Assembly (NCBI GenBank): GCA_012932865.1
Contig: SAXG01000098.1
Location: 57,419-121,418 of the forward strand
Reading direction: 5' to 3'
From: Amylostereum areolatum
Taxonomy: Eukaryota; Basidiomycota; Agaricomycetes; Russulales; Stereaceae
Length of the DNA stretch: 64,000 bases
Shown here: positions 22,735 to 33,500 of the stretch, piece by piece
Layout: the number at the start of each line of letters is the position of its first letter
How positions within the stretch are numbered: position 1 is the first letter of the stretch
The notes under the pieces: generated by a model
Told to the model about the DNA's origin: nothing
Databases searched by the model: none
Seen by the model: the letters and a program-made list of their open reading frames with translations, nothing else
Translations under genes and position numbers: made by a program

Positions 22735-23494
22735 GCTCGTCGCGTTGAGCGCGGCGGACTGTTGGGCGCGATGTTGAGACAGTCTAAAGGAAATCTAGGA
22801 AGCACCCACAACTTTGTATTTTTGGGACATGTAGCGCTGTAACCTAGCATGGGAGTCGTGCAATAAAACCAAATTGTATTATTCGATCTCAAAGACAATC
22901 ATTGAATATTGAAGGAGGACTCAAAGTTTGAGAATGGGAGAGGTGAGAAGTGACTCGTGCGAGTGGGCGCTTCCCAAGGCGCGCGCGACTTCGACATGGG
23001 AACGAGATATGTGCCGGGGCCGTGTACACGGTAACTCTCAATGCACAGACGAAGCAGCCGAAGCACGCCGTGTTCCGTAAAGCGTTACGAAACGAGCTCC
23101 CTTACAAAGATTATCGCAACGTGGCCCATTGCTCATAGGTAACAGACCGGGCTCGACGACTGCGTCATATTTTCCACGCCTGGCCCTGGGGCCCCGCGTC
23201 GTCTATGGTCTGCGGCTCTCGAAATTGACCTGCCGATCGTTGAGTTTAATGAACGACGTACGTCGGAGAGAAGGATGAGAACCCTACCTGATCAGTATCG
23301 CCGTAAGGAGGCCACGCCCACGACAATTCAACGCATCACTCCGGGCCATCTGCGTCCATCCGCCGCTCCTCTTTGCCATCCGCATCGGAGGTCCCGCTGG
23401 ACTCGACTTCCCAAGATGAAGGCGATTCGGTCCACGCTTGGTGGTGGAAATTGGGGGTGGGGGGACGAAAGCGGACGAGCGGTGGACTTGTGCG
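22735..23494. other. Convergent intergenic region
   Basis: This lies between the ends of the amine oxidase gene and the LTO1 gene. An aataaa-like signal (caataaaacc) is at about 22860. No domain-bearing frame was seen. Confidence 0.4.
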
Positions 23495-24192
23495 TCAAAA
23501 GCTCATGCCCTGCTCCCCTCCAGGCGCCCCTTCAACGCGCCATACGCTCTTCCTCACGTTCTTTGAGCTCGCACCTGATACCCTCGTCTCTTCGTCGTCC
23601 CCTTCTCCATCGGCAGCGCGTAAGCTGGCGCGTACTCCCAGAGCGGCGCACATCGTTTTGTACCTCGAGCGGATCTGTCGCAAGAGCGCCGATATGTCCG
23701 TGCATGCGTCCGGATGGGGGTTCGTCCTCGGGAAGGCGGCGACGAGCGCGATGAGTTGGGTTGCGTGGTGGATCGCGCGGCTGTTTGGATGTTCACCGCC
23801 ACCCATGCACACGGAAGAGGCGAACGCGAACTTGGTGAGAACGCGGAAACGGAAAAGAGGAAGGCGGACACTGGACGCACTGATCGCGCTTCCCTTGCTT
23901 CGCATACACCGCCGTCCACATCTGCGCTACGCCGGCGTAGAATCCGATCTCTTCGCCAAACTCAAAGCCTTTCTCCCGACCCAGCGCGCGCCCCTCGATC
24001 AGCCCATGGATGCGTCCGTGCGCGGCACCGTCCGTGTATCCTGCGTCATAGAACCTATCACCCCACCAACGGATACAGTTAGAGATCCGATCACGAGGGG
24101 GTAGGGGTGGGAGGGAGTGTGAATGCAGATGAATAAGATCATGGGACGTACGATTGCTCGACGTGGACGAGATCTTCGAGGTCGAAATCCAT
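23495..24192 (-). CDS. LTO1: LTO1 homologue (Yae1/Lto1 deca-GX3 domain)
   Basis: Lto1 works with Yae1 as an adaptor that brings the cytosolic iron-sulfur machinery to the ribosome-recycling ATPase Rli1/ABCE1. The first exon, 24192-24152, encodes MDFDLEDLVHVEQ. After a GT...AG intron the second starts at 24054 with FYDAGYTDG. It continues with the periodic Gly-x3 pattern (GLIEGRALGREKGFEFGEEI and then GFYAGV) that defines the family. A third exon carries ALLRQIRSRYKTMCAALGV and ends GGEQGMSF, matching the conserved end of LTO1 proteins, whose last residues bind the iron-sulfur targeting complex. The second intron, roughly 100 bp, has an uncertain donor near 23876. The first exon is tiny, as often seen in this family. 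Confidence 0.85.
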
Positions 24193-25062
24193 TCCTGCTC
24201 TGACGATTTTGTGGATACGCAAGCTTCACTTAAGTTGCGAGGCAGGGATGAAGACGAGTTGAGCAATCGGCGTCGGCGGCAGGGAAGGATGCAACTGCAA
24301 GTAGCTGTAGAAGCGACCAGGGATCAGACTCAGGATCAGAGCGGGGAGAATGCTTCAAATTTGCCAGACGAATAATAATTCAAAAATAATTGGTTTCTGT
24401 TTACTGCTCACTGCAGTCCTCACTGGCAGTATGTAGTATGTACTGGACTCACAAGCCACAGACAGCGACGCAGCGCTCGGAATGTAGGCAATCCATTGGC
24501 TGTTTCAAGGCTGATACGACCCTCGAAAGACCCTCGATTATCTAGCAAGACCATGAATGACCATGACCGGGCGACCCTCTTCCGGGACCCCACAGACCAG
24601 ACGCTCACGTATGTCGTAACCTCCTCAAACAAGAGTCGACCGCCACACACGCGCTGTCTGGTTCCAGAAATATCGCTGATATAATATATACACCAAGGTT
24701 GAAACGACGAGGAGACCGGACGGACGCGTGGAAAGAAACGTGAAGGGAGGGCGACGGTGATTGGACAAACGTCGACGGAATTATACGATAAAAAGACAAA
24801 GCGACTGTACGAATGTGCGTGCGTGGTGCGGGTGCGAATGGGTGTTGGCTTGGGTATTCCGTAGGTAAAATAATGCATGCAGGCGAAACGCGAATGAGAG
24901 AGATACGACGGGGAGGGACGATGATGCGGTGCATGAAGGGCGCAGGACGGCTGAACGCGTGTGGAGTGGCGCACGCACGGCATGGGAGATGGGCGTCTTT
25001 TGACGGGGCGTGTTTGCGATAGAAGGCGTCAATGACGACGATTTCGAGGGTCAGGGCAAGAA
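24193..25062. other. Intergenic region between LTO1 and the Whi2-like gene
   Basis: This should contain the LTO1 promoter and the 3' end of the Whi2-like transcript. A 187-codon minus-strand frame (24420-24983) has no recognisable domain and a composition typical of untranslated sequence. No gene is called. Confidence 0.35.
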
Positions 25063-26430
25063 TTAGACCTGATAGGATATGATCATGAGAACGCGCGTGT
25101 CGGGCTTCGGAGGAAGGAAAGGAGCGGGTGGTCCAGAAGCGAATGTGCTCGGGGAAGGCGTGCTTTCCATGGACTCGCAGGGAGGGACGTAGGCAACCCC
25201 ATACGACCAGAAATGCGAAGAATCGTGCACTGAGAAGAGGGAATCATGACGCACCAAGCTCAATTCCAAGGTCCACACACGGCGTGCCCACAGTTTCATC
25301 GGCCTAGGCTCCTGGCCCTCTTTGGCGAGGTCGACCTCGATACCGTCCCACCAACATTTGCGCTACATAGTGAGACCGTATACGTGAGCAGCGCCGCACC
25401 CGCAATTAACCAAGGATCACGTACGGCAGGTTTTCTCCAGAACAGAAGTAGCTTCTGAGCAGTCGCCATCTGGTTGAAGTCGACCGAGACAGGTGGTTCC
25501 GCGCCAGGGCTGTGAACGATCCCGGTCTTCAGGTTGACGAGCGCGATGGAGGATATGCAGCACCTAGAAGGTTCGACCGAGCGGAAACCCCATTCGTCCT
25601 CACGATCAAACCCACTGAAATACAACAGATCAGGACGGCAACCACGTTTTCACAAAAACCCACATACCTCATGCAGAGCATATCAATGAGGTGCTGCTCA
25701 GCAATATTGTTCTCCTTGTTCACGTTCCTCTGGAGCGCCGTGAATATGCTTCTCTTGTTTAGCAGATATTGCCCGCATTCCTTCTTCAACTCGATAAGAG
25801 GGTCGTTGGCGGCGCCTGTTGCGTCCGTCGCGGCTTCGCTGCCCTTGGGCGGAATAGAAAAGTATTCGAGCTCCTCGCGAAGAACAATGATAGCTTGCTT
25901 GGTCAAAAGCGGGTTTTGATTTGGCGCAAATTCGGGAGGAGCGGTGAGGGGATTGTTGGTGGTGTCTGCAAGGTGTTGTTGGGCGGCAAAAAGACCGGGG
26001 GCGCCGTCGGCGCCGTAGAAAGTGTCCGACGCGTTGCGGAAAAATTGAAGCACGAAAGAGAAGCAGTCCGGGTCAAACTGCAAAGAAAGAAATATGAGCG
26101 AGGTTCGGATGAGGGGGCGCGTCTGCACACACGCTACGACGACCGCAGGACACGCGGGGTGGGACGTACATCAACGCCATAAAGCTCCTCCTCCTCCGAA
26201 TTGTCTCCGGAGTCCGACATGGTCACGGACTGGCGGGAAAGGACAAGACCATTGGGGAAGAGACAGAGGAGGACGGATTCCGGAAGGTTCATAATCGTCT
26301 CGCGGTCAACGGAGAAGCGGTGACCGCGGAGGTCGAGAGAGAGCCTGGTGAGAAGGGGGGGTTGGATGTTGGCCTGGATGGGGGTCTGGGAGACGGAGGT
26401 GATAGGGGAGGAGGAAGTGATGCCCGCCAT
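25063..26430 (-). CDS. Whi2-like BTB/POZ-fold protein
   Basis: In yeast, Whi2 with phosphatases Psr1/Psr2 takes part in stress response and in amino-acid sensing upstream of TORC1. The start at 26430 gives a Ser/Thr/Gln-rich leader. A tetramerisation-type BTB fold follows: LDLRGHRFSVDRETIMNLPE, then ELYGVD and, across an intron, FDPDCFSFVLQFFRNA. A helical region with LREELEYFSIPP comes next, then a C-terminal domain with RRVWTLELSLV. Exons are about 26430-26170, 26077-25668, one ending with KPA near 25434, one ending at 25255, and a 6-nt last exon GTC TAA (25068-25063). The last intron (186 bp) is a multiple of three and has no stop, so retention would give a longer C-terminus ending at the same stop codon. 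The family assignment rests on the BTB motif and general layout. Confidence 0.75.
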
Positions 26431-26762
26431 GGCTGACGGTGAGGAGGACGTTGGGCACGACGACGCGAACGACGAGCGCGCGAGGAGGCCTCGTGTTTGT
26501 CCGAACCAAATAAAGAACGGGAATGTGGTTACGGCAAGGGGGTTATTCTAGGGTTGTCAAGGGTTATCAGGGACTTGTCCCGGGACGGAAGAGGGATTTC
26601 ATTCAGATTGCAGCTTTTCCCCGCAGCGAACATGCTCTGATCGAGTGTTTTCCCCCAGGCCGCACCCGTTGCCCTATATTAACCCTTCTGCCCCCTCCGC
26701 TTCCCGAACTCGCCCCTTCCTTCTTACCATCACCTAGCACGGTCTCCTCCTCGCCGCCCACC
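26431..26762. promoter_or_regulatory. Bidirectional promoter, Whi2-like and Med25-like genes
   Basis: Only 332 bp separate the two divergent start codons, so the two promoters must share this space. No clear TATA box is seen apart from a weak ccctatattaaccc near 26671. Confidence 0.4.
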
Positions 26763-29231
26763 ATGTCCATTCCCGTCGGAATGTTCTCCCCGCTCACCCC
26801 AGGCCGCCCCGTAGCCACCCTTCTCCTCATCGAAAACTCGCAACCGATGTTCTCACGTTGGCCCGATCTCCGAGATCATTACCTACCCAACCTCCTTGGC
26901 TCCATGCGCGTCGTCAACCCTGTCGTTCCCGTGCGTCCTCGTCGTTCGTCGTTCCGCTCGTAACCCTCACCTCGGCCGCAGATCCAGGTTCTCTGGCTCA
27001 CCAGCTGCCTTCCACCCCCGGATGCGCCAGCGTCGTCTCCTCCCCCTCCGCCACCCCTACAGAGCTCGCGCCAGTTCAACCAGCTGCCCGAACTCCGCTT
27101 CAACACATCGCCCTCCAACAGGATATCCCCCGGGACGATCTATCGCGGTGCAGAGGTGCGTGCTTGCCATCGGCCACTCACACCCGTCTCACGATTTTGT
27201 ACAGCTTCTCTCGACAGCCTTCACCGACTCACCTATCGCTCCAAGTCGTCACCTCATCGTCGTCGCTGCTTCCGAACCCTCAGACGGTTCAGATGGCATC
27301 CAGAGCCTCGCCCCCCTCGATCGTGCGACGCGATGGCGCGAACTCGCCTCCAAACTCTCCCGCGAAAATGTCCACCTACATCTGATCCTCAACCCGAACT
27401 GTGCCGCCCAAGAATTCGTTGATTTGTTCTACGAAGTCGTGCGTAAACTCCCCAGGATCCTGACGTATTTTTCTGACGCGATGGCACGTAGCTCGCCGGC
27501 CAGTCCTGCACCGAATCGGCGCCCTGGTTCCCTTTCGACCACCTCAATTACAACATATACCTTTCCAACCAGTCCACCGTACCCTCCAACGCAAACCAGT
27601 CCACTTTATCCCGCAACGCCGGTACGTGCTCGCCTTCGCTTTTTTTCTTACTTTTCTGGGACCTTTTCACGGCGGTATCGGAAGGTCTCTTCCGAGTCAT
27701 TGCCAATCGATGATGTCATTCATGGAGAGGCGTGTCTCTGCAATGAGTCTGGCAGCAGATCCATTTATTCCCCGTTTTCGTTCTCTTTCGCATCACCACA
27801 CACATTGACCTTGTCTCACCAGCTGGCCTTCCATATACCGGTCACACCCTCCCGCCAGCGATGCTCCCGCCAGCCTCAGCGCGACCTTCCATGCCTCGGA
27901 ACAATTCCTACCCCCAGCCTACCCCCCGTGTGTCACCTCCCACCAAGCTGGACCATCCGCGCCCAAGCATCGTCACCCAGCTCCAAAAAATGCACGGTCT
28001 GTCCAAGAAGCGGGCGCCTGCGCCTCCGCGCGACCCATTCATTCGAGATACGGACGATCCTCAAGTCCCGTTCCCCTCCTCCCCGCCCGCGAACTCATCG
28101 CGCGCGAGCGGCCCCTCGTCCTCATCGCCGCCGCTACCCACACAACGCTCGCGGCGCGGGACCGGCGGGACCAACGGCGGCGTCGCGAAGAAGGCCACAA
28201 GGCGTGTCCAAACAGGCGGATATTCCGGAACGCAGCCCCGCATCGCGTCCCCTGACTCGTTGTCAGACACGTCCGCGCCGTCGCCCAGCACGGTAACCAC
28301 CGCGTCTCCCGTACTCTCCCTGAACCCAGGCTACGTCGCGTCCCCCACCAGTCCCACTCATTTCCCACCGTCCGCGTTCAGCTCTGGTGAAGCCTCCGAG
28401 ATGGTCTACCCTTCTGCGCCGCTCTCCGACACGGTCTCGCCCCCGGCGTGGGTCACGGCGAGCGACCCGGGACAGACGGCGCCCACGTCGGCGTTCGCAG
28501 GACGCAAGTCGTCGCTCGCGGATGGGATGGACACGTTCGCGGCCCCGCGACGGGCGTCGATCGCGGAGGTCGGCCCCCGCCCCCACGCGAACGCGCGGGT
28601 CTCGCCGCGGTCGTTCCCCGCGCATCCTGGCATGCGTTTGTCACCGCCCGCGCAAGGCCCGTATCCCGGCGCCTTCCCGCATCCCGAGATGGCGAGCCAG
28701 CTTCCGGGACAGATGAAGCCGTCCGAGTCTATCATCCCCGGTGGCCGGATGGCCAGCGCGTCCAACGGCCAAATGGTGACCACGCCGCCGCCGCCGCCTT
28801 CGCAAGCGGACGACGGGGACAAGCCGTTCATATTCTACCCGGAATATGAAGACAACGCGCGGTCGATGGCGCCGCCCGCACACCCGCCCCCGCCCGCGCC
28901 CGCGCCCATGTATCAGCAGCAGATGCAGCAGCGACAACACTCGATGATCGCGCCGCCCAACTACCCGCCGCCGCGCTCGCACGGGTTCCCCCCCGCGCCG
29001 CCGCCGCTCCCGCACGAGTTTTCGGAGGCGGGCAACTTTCCGTCGTTGAACCTGCCGCCGTTTCATCAGCAAGTGGGCGGAGGGATGGTGATGGGGGCGG
29101 GGATGGGCGTGCAGGGGTATTGGGGCGCGACGGAGGGCGGGGACGGGTACGGGATGATGGGGTCGGGGATGGGGATGGTGATGGAGGGGGAGTATCCCGC
29201 GGCGGTGCAGGGCTGGCCTGGCTATGCGTGA
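26763..29231 (+). CDS. vWA-domain protein, Mediator Med25-like, with proline-rich tail
   Basis: Five exons, 26763-26930, 26982-27155, 27205-27438, 27492-27621 and 27823-29231, give 704 residues. The N-terminal 215 residues or so read like a von Willebrand A fold of the Mediator subunit 25 type. There is a hydrophobic strand ending in LLLIENSQPM in place of the usual DxSxS, then WPDLRDHYLPNLLGSM, IQVLWLTS, and further on HLIVVAASEPSDG and VHLHLILNP. The rest, from about residue 235, is a long Pro/Ser/Gly-rich, probably disordered tail with many PPP and Met/Gln-rich stretches. Med25 links activators to Mediator in the nucleus, and the tail would suit such contacts. The missing metal-binding motif also fits Med25. 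Intron 4 is 201 bp, longer than its neighbours. Confidence 0.6.
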
Positions 29232-29877
29232 GTGCGCGCGCCTGTCGTGGGGTTTTGTTTTTTTCGTTTGGGTCTTGCTGGGTTTCCTTTTGCTTTTGTT
29301 CCCTGCCGGCTGCGCGCACGTCGTACTTGCCTCGCCCTGCTTCCTCCCCATGTTGTATATTGGTAACTGCCACCATGCACGCTCGCTGTCGCACACATGC
29401 TCGTTTGTCGTTGTCGCTTTTCTCGTTCATTGGCACGCTCTCTCTTGGGACTCTGCGCGTTTTTTGTACATACCGTAGCTTCATTTTGTTTGTATCATAG
29501 CATCTCTTCTGTTGCACAGCACTCCTGTTTTATGAGCGAGCTGAGGGTGAGTTCTCGTTGCATGTCTCACTGCCATAAGTTCAGGGCCTTCCCACGGTAC
29601 CATTGCGCGCTCGACAACGCTTGCTGAGTGATTCGGTCTTCTCTTCACACCCACCAACCACCACGATCCATCTACCAAAACTTCCCTTGTTCGCCATGGC
29701 TCTCAACGATACGCACCCTTCCTCCTCTTTGACCGCTTTTCCTCCACTCTGTACACCCTTTCCTGCGGAACAGGGCATGGCTTACGACGAGCCGTGCCCA
29801 CTCCGAGTTCCGCGCCTCAACAAGGCCTAAGTTTCTTCGTGGTGGCTCTCCTCCACGTCGCCTGGTAAGCGGCTCAT

Positions 29878-29942
29878 TTCCAGAGTCGTTGTCTTTCCCC
29901 GACAAGCAGAAAATATATATTGCTTGTCGAGGAAAGACAAGG
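29878..29942. repeat. 48-bp palindrome upstream of Argonaute 3
   Basis: Arms gtctttccccgacaagca (29891-29908) and tgcttgtcgaggaaagac (29921-29938) flank the 12-nt loop gaaaatatatat. The block is the reverse complement of 17503-17567 with about two differences in 65 bp, and weaker similarity runs past both sides. It lies about 630 bp upstream of the Argonaute 3 start, so it points the same way relative to the gene as the copy at Argonaute 2. Confidence 0.75.
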
Positions 29943-29984
29943 GCACCCCCCATCGTGTGTACAAGCGAATGACGAATATTCTCC

Positions 29985-30425
29985 GTGGTCAGCGTGCTAA
30001 CCCCGTCTCCACCGAATCAGACGGGGATAGAACCTTGCCATTTTTACTGCCGGTTGCTGGTGTATCGATCATATCAGGACGGTGCACTGGATTCCAAGAG
30101 TGTTGCCTAGGACAGGTCATGTCGGATGGCCGGGAAAATCACCTTCAATCCCAGACAACGAACGCTCGTGGTCAGCGCCTCGCTCCCGCACGGCTACAGC
30201 TACGGAGTCAATCTTCACTCACACCAGTGTTCGGCGAGCCGGCTGGCATATCGATCATACGAAGACCGTGCACCGACTCTCAAGAGTGTTCCCCAGGACA
30301 GGTCATGTCGGATTGTCGGGCAAACGACCCCCAACCCGAGAACCTTCCCGCAAGCCTCCGCCTCGCTTCCGCACGACTGCAGCTACAGACTCAGGCTTCT
30401 CCCACGCGAGTCACTAGTGATCCCG
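29985..30425 (+). repeat. Tandem repeat of about 186 bp in the Argonaute 3 promoter
   Basis: Unit 1 starts at 30056 and unit 2 at 30242. Both carry gctgg-tatcgatcat, then caagagtgtt, aggacaggtcatgtcgga and a tctagc-like cgcacg-ct-cagctac block in the same order. A partial earlier unit is suggested by gtggtcagcg at 29985, about 184 bp before its partner at 30169. The units have diverged, so the duplication is not recent. The array ends about 140 bp before the start codon and could hold repeated regulator sites. Confidence 0.65.
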
Positions 30426-30471
30426 GGCGCCGTGCGTGCGTGCGAAACCCTCACCGAGCGTCCAACCATCC

Positions 30472-30478
30472 TATATAA
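30472..30478 (+). promoter_or_regulatory. TATA box of Argonaute 3
   Basis: The sequence tatataa lies 91 bp before the ATG at 30569, a good core-promoter position. It is the clearest TATA box in the window. Confidence 0.55.
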
Positions 30479-30568
30479 ACCCCATCCCTTGCTCGACCTC
30501 TCTCTATCACACTATCCCCCACCATTCCCCACCAGTAACTCTTACAACTACCATCACACTCATCATAT

Positions 30569-33500
30569 ATGTCGTACCGCGAAAACCAACCGCGCGCTCG
30601 AGGTGGGGCAGGCCCCGCCCGAGGTGCTGGCGATCGCCCAGGTCAAGGACGCGGCGGGAGAGGCTATAGCGGTGGCCCTGGCAGCTTCCAAAGTGGCCAG
30701 GCTCGAGGCGGCTTACAAGGCGGGCCAGCTCGAGGCGGCTTCGATGGTGAACGAGGTCGAGGCGGCTTTGACGGTAGTCGAGGTCGAGGTGGTTTCGACG
30801 GCGGACGAGGTCGAGGTGGCTTCGACGGCGGACGAGGTAGAGGCTTCCATCCAGCACCTCGTGGTCGCGGCACTTTCGCGGACGTGCCCATCATCTACAA
30901 CCCCGCCCCCGGCCAGCCCCTCACTGTCGACGCCCGCATTGCGAAGGCCGGCGACCTCATCAGAAAGCTCAAGGAGAAGAAGTCCGGTCCCGAGCACCCT
31001 GTTCGCCCCGGATATGGCACCGTGAGCTTCCCTTGTTTGCGTTCTTATGCGATCCCGGTCACTAACTGACTCTGGCACTCAGGCTGGAAAGGCCGTCGTC
31101 CTCCGCGCGAATTTCTTCCCCATCAACGTCACCAAGGATAAGTACTACGAGTACAGTGTCGAGATCTCGCCTGAGCCCAAGTCCCAGAAAAGCCGGGTGA
31201 AACGCCGCATCTTGGACCTGTTCCAGCAGACCAAAGAGGCCTCGCAGTATAGCTCCTCCATCGTCCACGACGGTTCGCAGAGGCTTATCTCCGCTCGCAA
31301 GCTTCCACAACCACTTGGCGGTAGCGTCTCCTTCTACGAGGAGGGCGACAAAGGCCCCTCTAACGGTGCAGATGTGTATACGGTCACCGTCAAGTTCACA
31401 AAGGAATTGCCGACCAGCCCACTCAAGAGGTGTGTACTTAGCGTGGGTCGTTGTTTTGCGCTCGTTCTCATTGTTCTTCAGGTACCTAGAGGGCGATATT
31501 GACAAACCGGACGAAGAAGTCGCTCCCCTGATCTCTGCTCTCAACCTCGTCATCCACAAGCAGGCTTCGCAGAATGGATACAGATTCGGTCGCAACCGGC
31601 ATTTCTTCGATGACGAGGAAAAGGGTTCGCTTGGCGGTCGTTTGTGGGCATACATGGGCTTTTTCTCCTCCGTTCGGCCCGTCTACAAGCAGCTGATGGT
31701 CAACGTCAACGTCTGTATGACCGCGTTTCACCAACCCGGCAACCTCGCGGAGGCGATGGCGGCGTTCAACGCGGGCTCGTACGGAGCTAATCCGCAAGAG
31801 TTCATGAGCAAGGTCAAAATATCGACGCAGCATCTAGGATACAAGAGGATTAGGACCGTCAAAAGGATCGTTGGCAATGGCACTGCGGTCACTCAGAAGT
31901 TCAAGTGCAATGAGTACGGGGGCGGTCTCATATCGGTTCAGCAGTACTACAAACGCAGTGCGTGTTCTTGTCTTATCTACAACGCCTTCTGTGCTCTGAC
32001 CGACTTTTTCTAGAGTACAACATCGTCCTTCGTCACCCCAACCTTTCGGTCGTGGACGTCGGCAGTCCTGGCAAGCCGACCTATCTTCCCGTCGAGCTTT
32101 GCACCATCGAACCTGGGGAGCCGCATTTCGGAAAATTGTCCTCCCAAGAGACACGTAGCATGCTCAGCCTCGCCAGTCGGCGTCCAGCAGTTAATGCGCA
32201 CCACATCGTCCAGCAAGGGCTGCCTAAGCTCGGCTTAGCTACGTCAAATAACCTCCTCGTCGAGTTCGGCGTCTCTGTCTCGTCAGAGATGACTGTTATT
32301 CCCGCCCGCGAACTTCCTCCTCCTTGCATCACATACAAGAAGGGCCAGGTTAACCCCAAGAATGGCAGCTGGAACATCATGAACGTCCAATTTCAACGTG
32401 GCGCCGGAGCCTCCAACTGGAAGGTTCTCGTCGTCGTCGATGGTCGCCCCATGTTCAAGGATGCCAACGATCCGAGCCTCAAGGGCTTCGTCAACGCGTT
32501 CGTGGACAAGTGCACGCGCATTGGAATGTCAGTGCCACAGCCTTCGCAGACTGTGTTCGCCAACCTCCCCAATCGCGAGGACCAACCGGGTCGACCTGGC
32601 GCCATGCGGGCTCTGGAGCAAGCCATGGCACAGCTTGTAGGCAAGGACACCTGGAAGGACGTGGATTTCGTTCTCGTACTCCTGCAGGCCATGGACGACT
32701 TCATTTATCCCTGCGTCAAGCGCTTGGCTGCCGTCAAGTTCGGCGTGCATACCCAGTGTCTCCAACTGGACAAGGCCCTCAGTAACAGAGGCCAGGACCA
32801 ATATCTTTCGAACGTTGCCCTCAAGGTGAACGCAAAACTTGGTGGAATCAACCACTGCCTGGATCGGTCCTCCATGGCCTGGCTTTCTCAGAAGAGTACC
32901 ATGATGGTCGGTATAGACGTCACACATCCCAGTCCTAGCAGTATCTCCGGGACGCCGTCCATAGCCGGGGTCGTGGCCAGCGTCGACTCGAATTTTGCCC
33001 AATTTCCCGCGAGCCTTCGATTGCAGAAATCGAAACAAGAGGTACGTTTGGATTTTACCGTGGCTGTATACCTGTACTTATCGTCGCGGTGCTTCCCTCC
33101 AGGGAATCGCGGAGCTCGCCGATATGATGATCGAGCGGTTGTTGGCATACCAGAAACACAGCAAGAGCCTCCCCGAGCGGGTTCTGGTCTTCCGTGATGG
33201 TGTATCTGAGGTCGGTTCCCTCGTCCAATCTTTTTGGTGACATGTTTTCAGGTTTATCTTTACAGGGGCAATATGATAAAGTCCTCCGCGAGGAGCTACC
33301 TCAACTCTTCGAAGCCTTCAAACGCATCGATCCAAAGAAGCCCAACTACCACCCCACACTCAGCATCGTCATCTGCGGGAAGCGTCACCACGCGAGAGCC
33401 TACCCCACGGTTGAAGGCGCCGCGGACGGGAAGGGCAACACGCGCCCGGGGACAGTGATCGACAAGGGCATCACCTCCGTCCGCGATTTCGACTTCTACC

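Larger units (their letters stand above)
29232..30568. other. Upstream region of Argonaute 3
   Basis: This 1.3-kb stretch holds the mirror copy of the Argonaute 2 palindrome, a 186-bp tandem repeat and a TATA box, each listed separately. The short frames before 29830 carry no recognisable domain. Confidence 0.5.

Noticed and set aside
26896..28296. A single 466-codon plus-strand frame through the Med25-like gene
   Set aside because: Only its piece at 27205-27438 is in the frame of the spliced model. The rest crosses introns and reads the proline-rich exon in the wrong frame.
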